Shown here one piece after another: positions 38,440-50,400 of a DNA stretch of 64,000 bases. The translations under genes and the position numbers were made by a program. Each line of letters starts with the position of its first letter. Position 1 is the first letter of the stretch. A model generated the notes under the pieces. The model ran no database searches. It was not told the DNA's origin and saw only the letters and a list, made by a program, of their open reading frames with translations. This DNA is from Bostrychus sinensis (lineage: Eukaryota > Chordata > Actinopteri > Gobiiformes > Eleotridae). The stretch lies in the NCBI GenBank assembly GCA_020698575.1, contig CM036254.1, forward strand, positions 27,308,526 through 27,372,525, written 5' to 3'.

Positions 38440-41400
38440 GTTGTTGTTGTTGTTATTTATTGTTATTATTATTATTATCATCATCATCATCATCATCAGC
38501 ATCAAGGCACCTTAAGATCATCTGAACTAAAGTGTTTTTCCCCCTTCAACGTTATTCTATCTGGAAACATACTTTAATTGAATAAGTTAAATGTTTTGGC
38601 CCCTTTTACAGCATATAATAGTTTAGTTTCTGTAACATTGCTCCTGTCTGCTTCTCCGAACTGGGAGTGTGCTGACTACAGTCTAATTAAGGCAATACAG
38701 TGGCTTTCTAAAGTTGTCTAATAGAGAACCACATGTTGGTTTGGGTTATTTTTTCTGCACTTTTAGTCTAGGAGAGTATAGTCTGTTGGTTCAGCTGAAG
38801 TCTGTGGGATTATCCAGTCCTCTGTGGGATTTTTTTTTCGTCTTGTTGCCATTTTAACAACAGTTAAGTCTCGTTGACATCCAACATAACTAATGCATAA
38901 ACAGCTGGCTTCTGCTGCTGTCCCTGTTCAGAAATAAGAACAGAGCTGCTCATAATACATCATGTTCTGGTGTTTTATGGAAGAAAAAAAAAAAAAAAAA
39001 ACGTCAAGTATCCATGTTTGTTTGGGTCAGTGGTGCACTGCTTATGTCCCGCCTTTCATTTTTCTGATTGGTTACTCCACCTGTCAGTGTTCTGCCTCAG
39101 AAATGAAATGTTACCGAAGAGGTAGGGAACTCAAGTAATTTGTAATAATTGCTCCATTTTGCATCTGTATCTAAACCATTTTAATAATAAGATGTCTCTT
39201 TTGGTCCTACTCCGAAACGATTACTTTTTTCCTCTGATTAAAAAGTAAAAACAGAAAACAAACTCTGGTGAAGACATGACCCTAAAGAACACACAGATTT
39301 TGGAGCAACATGGAGGTTCTTAGTTAGATTTTAGTTGTTGTTTTTTTGTCAATACTGTAAAGCAACATAAAAGATAAAAGCTTAAGATTAAGTAGAGCTA
39401 GAACAAAAATAAACAAAATAGGGGATTTTTTTTTTAAATAAATCTGTGTGGTTGTTAATATGTCATATCCAGAATAAAGTCTGTAAAATTGAGTAAATTA
39501 CAAACATCTCTTATCGTAAATGCCCTCCTAAAAACACGTCGGGGTGTAATTTCCGAATTAGATCCAGGGGTAAAGCTTATCCCGTGCGAATAGGGCTTAT
39601 GAGACATACAATCAAGAGAATATCATGCATTTGACAACACGTTGGTGCAAATGGTAAGATAAGCTATATTTGTCACATGCACAGTGATACAAAGTACAGT
39701 GAAATGTATTTTTGTACCTGCAGCCTATATCAATAGTTTCACACAACATATGTAACAATATGAGGTGACAGTCCGTGCAACCAGGTGTTTAATGTCTACA
39801 GTTGAGTTTGTGGTGTTATTTAATCTAAGTACTAATTTTGACTATATTCCATGTCAAAAACTGAGAATAAGTGAAATTGCATAGATTTATCCAGGGCCGT
39901 GCCGTGGCATAGGCGATATATTCAAGTTTTGAATACAGGTTTATTTAAACAGGCATTAGTGAAACAAAATACAGCTCCAGGTATGTTTGTGATGAGGGAA
40001 CAACATTATGACTAAGCATGGAAAAGTCGATTTTGCATAATATAACCCTTATAATAGTGTGGATCATATATCAATCAAAACTGTAGTAAGGGTTAAAAAT
40101 GATAGATTTTGCATTTCAAAAGCTTTAAATGGTGTAGACGTACTTTTTTCTAAATTTTAGAATTGATAAAGCCTCATGAATAAGTGTATTTTAATGTTAA
40201 GTAAAGTACATTCTTGTTATTGTTGGTCACTTTCTGCATTTGGGTTTCAAACACAGTTTCAAAGTACAAATGAACTCAACTTTGTGCTTTTTTTTTCTTT
40301 TTCGCTGGACCAAAAAACAGATGATTGGTCCGAACCATGGTCCACTGCAGCCACACACCTGACAATTCACTATTCACTTTCACTGTTTGACTTTATTTCA
40401 CTATATAGTATTTAAATAAAAGTAGCCTTAGTCTGACCCCCATATGTCCAGATGCTTTGTGACGCTGACTTTAACCTGGAAGTCTACTGTAATAGATGTG
40501 TAATGATGGAATGAGGACAGTTTTCCAATTAAAATAGCTTATGACCATAGCTTGGCTCAAATGTGCATGATAACGCAGACTGATGGGCGCTCCATTTTTA
40601 TCCCTCATTAGAGAATCTGATTTTTTGCACCCATTATTGGATGTATGGTATCATTGACCACTACTTAATTCTGAAACATGATATCAGATTTATTTCCTAT
40701 TGCAATGTATTGTCTATTATCACTTATAAAACTGTAGATTGGAATAGATCATACATTATTCCAAAATACAGAACAAAAACCCTGCTAATGCTACGATAAC
40801 AAGCATTTCCCACTGCTTGGCAGTAGCAGGAACTGCCTCTAAAACTCTTTTCACACACTGTTTCTTTAACTTTTAAATGGCTGTCTGTGGCTTGTCAGTG
40901 AGAATAACCCGGATTGGAGGTGACAGTGGGGCAGGCGACTGGTGACAAGAGAGACACCAGCTGGTGGAGGAGAGCAAATCTTTGAACTAATGAGATTTCT
41001 GGGACAGTTTGGGAGGACTGTCTGGACTGGTTCAAGACTCTCCACGTATCAGAGATGACAGTTGTACTCTCACACTTTGGTAACATAGGTCTGGCTTGAA
41101 TATTTATAAATGCTTATTAGAAAAAAATATTGAAATGACTGGCCTTTTGACAAAACATGAGTTCCAGTTCAGTCTATATTAGTGCTTCAGACACACGGAG
41201 TTGGAAATAGTGGCGATAATGAAATGTGACCACACTGGTGGCTTTAAGCAGGGAGCCTGGGTGGACCATTCATTTCAAATAAATTGGGTTAAGTCAGAAG
41301 TCATTGTAGTGTCTATATAGTCCTCATTAGGATTATTACTGGCATTGCTTACATTAAAGACTGAATTAGGATAAAATGTGTTCTAAACCAGGAATAAATT

Positions 41401-44400
41401 AGGTCTAAACCAGGACTAAGCCAGGACTAAACCAGGACTACATTAGGAATAGCCCCAACTACAGCAAGTCTAAAACAGGAATAACACTGGCTCTCAATTA
41501 AAGTAAATCAGGGCTTGAACTGCAGACCCGTGAATACCACCAGAAGGCCACAGAAGCCAATTGTATAAAAGTACCAATATTGAATAAAAGTATACAGGCT
41601 TTTAAATACACATTTACATTCAGTCTGTCCAGACAACCTTGAAAATAAAGCTTTGACAGTCTAAAATATATATCCATCCTCGCCCACCTGCCCTCCCGCC
41701 ATCCAAAGCACGCATTAGTCAAACAGTTAATCTAGATTGCCCATAGTTAATGAATTCAATTGCAAATGGTCTGTCTGTTTCCGTTTAATCACAGTTAACA
41801 AGTGATTGTCCAGGGTCCAGCCACTGAGATCTGCAGTAAATAAGCCAGGGAGGACAAATCCAGAGCCCTGGTGGTGCCCTAGGCAAGATTTAGGACACCT
41901 TTATGGGCTGACAACTGTTCCTAGTGTCTGTGATTTCTTTACTTACTGTGATTGACCAGGCTCATATCATCAGCTTACCATCTCTATCTGCATGTCATTC
42001 GGCACCCTTAACATTTGCCTATATATCACATATGCCCTGAGACAGTGCTGTATAAAAGTAAACAATTCCACTTATTTTCATTTTTTTAGACATGGAATAT
42101 AGTCAAAATTAGACACCACAACTGCTGCAATGCCAAGTTAATGCATGCTTATTACTTGATCCATGTACTCATATTGTGTTCTACAACTAAATATTTTAAC
42201 TTTTTCAACTGAAATTGAGAAAGTTGACCCTTTTTTCAATAAAAGTCAATAGTAAGCAGGCTTTATAGGCTCCTAACGTCCAATTGATTTTAGCTTTGGC
42301 CTTTGATCATGACACTTTCCACTTCCACTGTCCTCCCTTCATAGATCTACTCCTGTTACTGACCATACAGATCCTCATTAACTGCTTTAGCTCAACATCC
42401 ATGCATCTCATTGTCCAAGTCTGTAGGGCCTTTGCAGCGTTTGTCAGGGACTGCATCTGTATAAATATTGAAGCTATCTCCAGAGGCACATGTGGTGTAG
42501 ATATACGAGTGCGACCCAAGGGTGTTTGAGTGTCCATAAGGGTGCAATCAGAGGGAAACTCAACAGCCACATCCTGCCTTGAGGGTGAGTCTGTTGATTC
42601 AGAGGCCGAGTGCTGCACATGGCGCAGTGACGTGCAAAGCTGTGGAGAAATGTCACTTTTACAGGACATACACATTTTTCTAGCAATCCTCATCCTGTCA
42701 AAAATTATTAGACTATTGACTTATCGCAATGAACGTACATTGATCGCCTTGGCATTACCAATTATCTACCATCAGAAAGGGGTAGAAGGCTGCCTGACTG
42801 CCCTTTTAAGGCTTCCTTTTATATGTCTGAAGATCAGAGATGGACATGTATTAGTAATAGTAGTAAAAGCAGCAGTACAAGCACCAGTACTAGCCATTGT
42901 AAAAGTAATTTTTAATATATATATACTTTATTTTTCAGATAAATGTGTGCATAAACATATCATAATATCCATAATACTGTAATATTCAGTTCAAAAAATA
43001 AAACACAACCGCAACAAATGGATAAACAATTAAACAAAATGTTAATAAATAGCAGTATATATATTAAATATAGTCCTAATATTATAGACCTTTACATTAA
43101 TTCATATTTTTCCACATATGAATAAGTAAATGAATGTTACCATAAACCATGCTTGACCAATAATGCATTACATTCATAACTACTTTATATTCTATTGTGT
43201 CATTGTACTTATTTAATTGAACAATCAAGATTATATATCTTTCATAACCCATCTTTTTTCAAAAACTTGTGTTCTCTTGTGTTCTCTGTTTTGTTGTAAT
43301 AGTTCTAGTAGTATTCACAGCAGAAAAACTAGTAACAGCAGGTAGCAGTGGTACTTTCTAAGTCAACTTTATAATTTGCAATTTTGTTGAGTACTTTCAC
43401 TTCAGCTTGAGTAATATTATTCTGAAGTGACAGTACTTTCTGAATAAATGGATAATTGGAGAGGGATGTGTCAGAAAGGGCATCTGGCGTACACCTTTGC
43501 TAAATCAATATGCAAATCACTGCACACTAGAAGGAAGAGGATTTTCTGAGGTGGAAAAAGCTGAAAGGAAAGAAGTGTCTATGTTCAAACTTCAAAAATA
43601 TTATTTGAGTAGAACTAAGTTGTAAGACTCACTAGTGTGCACAGAAAATTGGAAAGTGTGCAGCAGATTCCAGGATGGCAGCCAAGAGGAGAGCTGTGAC
43701 TTGCAGGGCCGCACTGCAAACTGCTGTACTGTCACAAACAAAAGGATCAGAAGGATCAAACTGGCGGGAGAGAGCATCAGGTTTGATGTTCTTGGAACCC
43801 TTGGTTAATTGGAAAGTGCCAAAAAACAATGCCCATCAGAGATTATGTTAACCGAGGATTTTCCATCATTTACCGATTATTTATAGTTTTGACGGAAAAT
43901 TCTGAAGGCCGTCCGTCATTTTGACAGAATAAAATGAAGGAAGGTGGAGTTGCAATTCCCAGTTCTGTCCAGGAGATGGCAACAGAGCGAGTTAATTAAA
44001 TAACTTCTATACTTCTGGACTTATCCATGTGCGGGCGCCAGGCAGAATCACGCTAAAAGGTAAACACCTGAAAACCCTAAAACACTGTGGCCTAAGAGCA
44101 GACAGCACTGCGCTCACCATCCTGTGGTCTACACAGGCTGGAAATGGGCATAAGACAGTGGTGCGGTGAGCTTTAAGGTTCCAATAAACATCTCCTTTTG
44201 CTTTCGCTTCTTTTTAGCCACTGCCATGGAGCGCGCAGTCTTCTCCACGTAAAACAAGCTCCTGGCTCTCATCCTGTGACCTTCAATGCGTTATCTGTAG
44301 CTTCAATACGCATTTAAGTAAAAAAACAAACTTTACTTGTGTCCCATGCGCTCTGGGGAGACAGAGGTGAAATAAAGCAGCACATTCAGAGCGTGTCATG

Positions 44401-47400
44401 TAAGGTCCTCTCCAAGTAACCAAAGTCAGATACAGATAAACTTCAACAGTTTTACCAAATCCTGGCTATGAGCAGGAGCTCCACACATATTTGCAAATGC
44501 ACACGCTGCAATGGCTCCGCGCACTATTGGAATTTAACAAGGCCATGCACAGTGCATACAGCTGTACAGTACAGCTGCATTCACCACGGCTCTGAGGCAG
44601 TGTACCCTGCACCTCAGTGAGCAGAGGAAAGGGTGTGTAAAGTTTGTATTTTGGCATATTCAGAGCTCACCAGGCTGCGTCAGGGGGAGAGCTGTTGTTC
44701 TGCTGCCGCTAAGTGACTGAATGTGGAGCACGAGCGTCCAATAGACTGCTGTACTTTAGACGATTCAGGACACATTCATTCATTAAAAGAACAGTAAAAG
44801 AGTTAAAGCATTTTTTATTTTTTATTTTTGGCATATGCATATTTAGTATTCTCAATAATAAAATTGTTTCGCAATCATTATAAGCCTATATTGATATTAA
44901 TATTAATATACATATTTACAATGTCAGACAAAAATAGCTCATGACAGAATTTTTTTGACTCTAGTGTAACCTCTGATGCCCATAGACCCTGACTGGACAG
45001 ACTGCCTCCAGACTCCTTCCAGCGAGAAACTCCACTCAACATTAACACCTAGAAGTTTTTGATTACCAACATTATATTTGCATCCTGCTGGAGTCAGCTG
45101 TGTAGAAGAAAAGGCACAATGGGGGAGATGATAGTAGAATTAGAGTGTTGAGAGAGCACTGCCCCCACTGTGGACACATCCCCCTCCACAATAAACAGTT
45201 TGAAGGGATAGGGCTGAACCAACACTGCAAACAGAAGCTGAGCACATGAGAGGCAGATGGAGGAAAAAAACACAGGTAAGTAGTAGAGTCAAAATTTCAA
45301 AAACTTTCCCATTTTCAAAGTGTGAAGCACCACTTACAGATGGAACGATCAGGCTCTGCAGTGGAGGTCTGCAGGCTTTAAGTGCTAGTGGCGGTGATTA
45401 CTGGATGTGGTTACTGGAGTAGGTGTGTCACCTCACCAGGTGAATACAAAACAGGGGCTGCCATGGACTTTATAAAGACTAACAACACACGCAGAAACAG
45501 GAGGGGGACCATGGAGCAGGTAGCGTGGCTCTTTTCCTATTCTATACAAAGAGTTTAGTCTGGTATCCCTTTGCGTAAATTTTGTTTCTATGGACGGAAC
45601 AATCACAGACAGAGTAACCAATCAGAGAAAGAAAGGGCGGGACATAAGCAGCGCAACACTGACCTGTAACTGAAACAAACGTTGTGAATTCTTGCCATTT
45701 TTTCCATAAAACACCAGAATACACCGTATTATGAGCAGCTCTGTACTTATTTCTGAACGGGGACAGCAGCAGAAGCCAATTGTATAAAAAATTGCAGAGA
45801 AAGTCAGTTTTTTTTAATGTTGTTGTTACATTGGACATCAATGAAACTCTACTGTTGTTGAAATGCAACAAGATGAAGAATAAAGTACCACAGAGGAGTG
45901 AACAACAGCGCAGACTTCAGCAGAATCAACACGTGACAAAAGAAAAGGACTAAAAGAAGCTAATGGATTCACTCTGCTTCCATATTTGTAAGATGTGCAG
46001 CAGATAAATGGCTGTGATAGGCCAGTTCCAAATTGAGATAAATGTTTCGCTGTGAGTGAGAAACCAAGACTGTCCTGCTTTCAAAAAGAAAGTATGAGAG
46101 GCTGGCTTGCCAGGCTGTGGAACAGGAGAGAGCTGTGTGTGACAGTGTCACTGAGTTATATAATCTTTATGCTTCATGTCTTCAGTGCATAATGTGTATC
46201 ATGTCATCAGAATAATGAGTAATGAGTCAATGATTGTATGTGCTTCATCTGTGGTTCAACTTTCTTTCAAGTGTTGCTCAGGAATTTCTGGGATTTTTTA
46301 AGATGAAATATAACCATATCATTATAGACACAGCAGCATGGTGGAAGAGTGGTTAGCACTGTCAACTCACAGCAAGACCTAAAACGTGCACAGTACGCTG
46401 ATTCTCCAGCTAGGTACTCCTGACCAAGATCCTGGCTTAAGATCTGGAGAAGGGTCCCCAGGTGCTGCTCTGAGGATGAGTCAAATGCATAGAACAAATT
46501 TCCCTACATGGACAATGAAATATACCATAACCTTAACCATAATAAGTATGGTCTTGGTTTAGTTCTGGTTTAGTTCTGACTTTGTCCTAGTTTAGGTCTG
46601 TTTTAGTCGTAGTATAATGCTGGATTGTTTTGTCTTTACTATGTAATACATTTTCTGGGTTAATCACAAATTTTGCTCTTGGTTTTGGCCTGAATTACTC
46701 CTAATGTAATGTACTTTTCAGTTCTTAAAAATTGTATTTGGAAAAGCAATTTTTTTAAGAGGTGGTGCTTAGTGTAAAAAGTTTGTGTACTAGAGTTAAG
46801 ATGCACAGATTGAAGCTCTGGTGCTGTTGTCTGCAGGTAGCTCCCTCACATGTTCCTCTCCTCTCTCGACTGTGCGGTGGTCTAATGGAAGTGACATAAT
46901 TACACAGATGAGTGTCCTGGGGCCCAGATCTGTGTCAGAGTCTCAGCTGCAGCTCTGTATAATGGACTCATGTGTGAAACTGACACATGCAAGCTCCCAA
47001 TGTCACAATGACATTTAAGATTGTCTCAGTGCAAACACGCAAAACCCATTTATATGTAGAATATGTCTTAATGATAATAATGGCTTTGGTATATTTATAC
47101 AGCGCTTTTCAAGATACATAAATGGCCTAAAGGCCTCCATCCAAGGCGACAATCGCCCATCTGAAGCCGTCTGAACGGTTCTTCCACGTCGCTCATTTCC
47201 GTCCTTTTGATATGTATGCGCTGTCTGCCCCCATCGCTCCAGGACGGAGGCCGTCTGACTAGTTTTCTGCTGATTGGCCTTGTTGAATCGGTGTCTTTGG
47301 TCTTTGGCACGAAGCGCTCTGATAGGCCTAGCACTACAGCTGCCACGCCAATCAGCTCAGGGGAATTTTAGCGGAAGTGACGGGGTGACGAGAGGTGAAA

Positions 47401-50400
47401 ACCGCTGTGGCAGCGTACTGTCACCATTTTTACATTCTTCGCAATTCCGTGTGGAAAGTTATCTTCTTCAAGTAACAGAGCAGTGGCACCTAATCCACAC
47501 AAAACAATGTCCAAACCGGCCATTATAGCTGAGAACAGTGGCAGACCAAGGCGTGCTACATGCATATGTACTCCGCAAACATTGTGTCACTTCCGTTGAT
47601 CTTTGTTCACTGGCTAGCGCCATCTGCCGCTTTGGGGGGGGGGTAATTACATCACGTGCATGCGCAAAACACAGTCTTTAGGTCGGTTGTCGCTTCGGTG
47701 TATGAAAAGGGAAAAAGGTCATGCGACGTGAGGAAATGGGAGGGAACGAGAGGAGACGAGAAGAGACGGGCTGTCGCTCCGTCTTATTGGTGGCAGTCTG
47801 GGAGTCGCCTTGGTGTATCGAGGCCTTAACACTGGAGTCTTTTATTCATTCACTCCTCAGTTACAGTCTGTGATGGTGAGCTACTTCTGTACAGCTGCCC
47901 TAGGGCAAACTGAAGGATATGTGCCTGCCATTCTGGGGCTACAGCCTCTTCGACCACCACCAAACACACATTCACACTAACACATTTTTACATCAGGCAG
48001 GGTGGGTGAAGTGTCTTGCCCAAGTACACAATGGCAGTATGCAGTGCTGGCAGCATTCCTGTCCTTGTTTAGTCCTGATTCAGACCAAATTTTGGGCCTG
48101 CTTTAGTCCTGGTTTAGACCTAGCTTCGTCCTGGTTTAGATCTGGTTAAGACCTAGTTTAGTCCTGGTTTAGGCCCAGTTTAGCTCTGGTTTAGACCGGG
48201 CTTAGTCCTTATGTAGACCTAGTTTAGACCTGGTTTTGTCCTGGTTTAGGCCTAATTTTGGGCCTGATTTAGTCCTGTGTTAGACCTAATTTTGAAAGTG
48301 ATTTAGTTCTGGTTTTGATCCATGTTATTTCTGGTTTAGACCTGATTCAGTCATGATTTATGCTCATTCTAAAGCTGGTACTTGGAAAACCCATTATTTT
48401 CCGAGGTGGTACTTGGTGTAAGAAGTTTGAGAACCACTGCTTTAAGCCCATTGTGAATCCTAACCATTCATTCATTTGTATTTCCAGGTATTCGACAACA
48501 AACAAGGACCACAGCTACATTATCACCTTCTTCGCCACCTGCTTCATCCTGCCGCTCGGAGTCATCTTCTTCTGCTACGGCAAGCTGCTGCGCAAACTGC
48601 GGAAGGTCAGGGCCACTTTACAAAGGCATCATTCATTTATGAGCTGCATTGCGTGAGACATTTGTACAAGATATGCTCCACTGAATGATTTTACACTAGG
48701 CTCGGGAGATGTGCCCGTCTTACAATACAAGAAAAGCACAAACGACACAAATGACATATATATGCAGCTTCTATTGACGTCTTCCTCTAATAATGTATGT
48801 ATTTTTTATGAAAGATGCAGGTGACATTTGAGTCTACATATTAAGCCTCTAACAAAGACAGTTCCTTGTAAGACATTGTTTGCTACAGTAACTGGAAGAA
48901 TTTTCTTGGAAATACATGAAAAAGACAAAACACAAGACTCGAGACCGAGTGTTTTCGGCTCTTGAGAAGGGACGTGCTCAGCATAGAGGACGTGCTGAGC
49001 CCATAAATGAAACAAAATACTGCTCCAGGTATTAATATAGCATGGTTAAAAGCTTAAAAATTGTGTTTAGTAAAATAGAGGACCTTAAACGATACTCAAA
49101 GATGTTTTTTTCCTCTACTGGTATATATTCCTTCTTCCAGTTTCCATTTGTCATATACTCCTTGATCTAGTCCCAAACTACACACAGCTTCATGTTGGAA
49201 GTAACACCTGTTTTTAGTGTTATTTTATTCATTTAATAGGACAAACCTTGTCCAGATGACCTTCTTGTTTAACCTTTTTTTTACCCTTTTACATTTTATT
49301 TGTCCTCAAAATTATATCTTTTCAAACAAAAAAATTAAAGTAGCATTTTCAAATCCATCTTTTAAAAACATTGTGCCATTATAATCAAAGATTTCACTAC
49401 AATTTGATTAATTTAAAATCTTTGTAATGAACTGTTAATGAAATGTTAATGAGGATATTACACGTCCTTTTCCTCTTTAGCTAATAGCCTAAGCTCTGGA
49501 GGTCTTTCTGATCTATAACTGACAAATGGGCTTCTGTAGTTTCTGTTTCAAAGGTTTTGTTTAAAAACCTGATCTTTCATGTCACATCGCAAGACCCCAT
49601 TTTGATTCTAACATTTAACAAAAACTTATTTTATTTATTATTGTAGAATTGAACTGCAGTTAAAAGGGTTGTATTAGTAAAGTAAAAATATTTTATATTA
49701 TGCCAACATCCTCATGAACTGCCCCAGATGCTGGTGACATATTTTATAAATGTTTGTATTTTGAACTTTGAAAATGTTACCAGACACACTGCAGGAAATT
49801 TTACAGTTTAACGTTAAAACTCAAATAACATAACAAACAACTTTTGCACAGTAGACCCCATTTTGCATTGCTGATAGATTTTTCGAGACTGAAAAACATC
49901 ATTTAGCAAATACTTTCAAAATGTTGGCATCACATTAAGTACCACCCTAAAAGTTCCCCAAAATAAAATACAATGCATTTTAGATTTTGGCGAACTCATC
50001 TCTCTTTTATAGTTTTATAGGAAACTACTACAGGTTACAATATGTTTTCAATATTTTATTTCAAAGAGGTATTTCTCCAGATGTTATTTATCTTCTATTT
50101 ACACTGCACATATACTGCAAAAGTACTTTTCTTTCATTTTATTTGAGGCCCCAGAAGTGATATTTAGAAGATCGAAGTTTATGAATGGTGAATCAGCTCA
50201 CAGTGAAAAAGAATCATTAGTGTTAAGAACCACCGACCATACCCTCAGTCATAGCAGTAGCCCTAATCACTGGTATAAGGCACTTCAAATAAACACCAGT
50301 TCAAGTATGTAAGCTGCAGGCAGAGAGGTCCACTTTAACACTGCAGTAATCTACAGATGGACCTCCTAAGTGTTTGCAGAAAACAGTGGGAACTGCTCTG

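Larger units (their letters stand above)
25252..48487 (+). other. VA opsin intron 2 (23.2 kb)
   Basis: Bounded by GTGAGG and TTCCAG. It contains the antisense HMG-box pseudogene and many transposable elements listed separately. Stretches with nothing recognisable beyond AT-rich DNA include 26580-27260, 29600-30380, 32670-34260, 35260-36090, 37510-38390, 39130-39930, 40060-41380, 41480-42300 and 42870-43600. Confidence 0.85.

Noticed and set aside
38401..38508. Protein with long Tyr and Ser runs
   Set aside because: It is a translation of the compound trinucleotide microsatellite.
48606..48656. Alternative exon 3 end encoding 16 more residues
   Set aside because: It would end the opsin after helix 5; the exon 3 to exon 4 join restores the expected loop sequence, so this is treated as intron.
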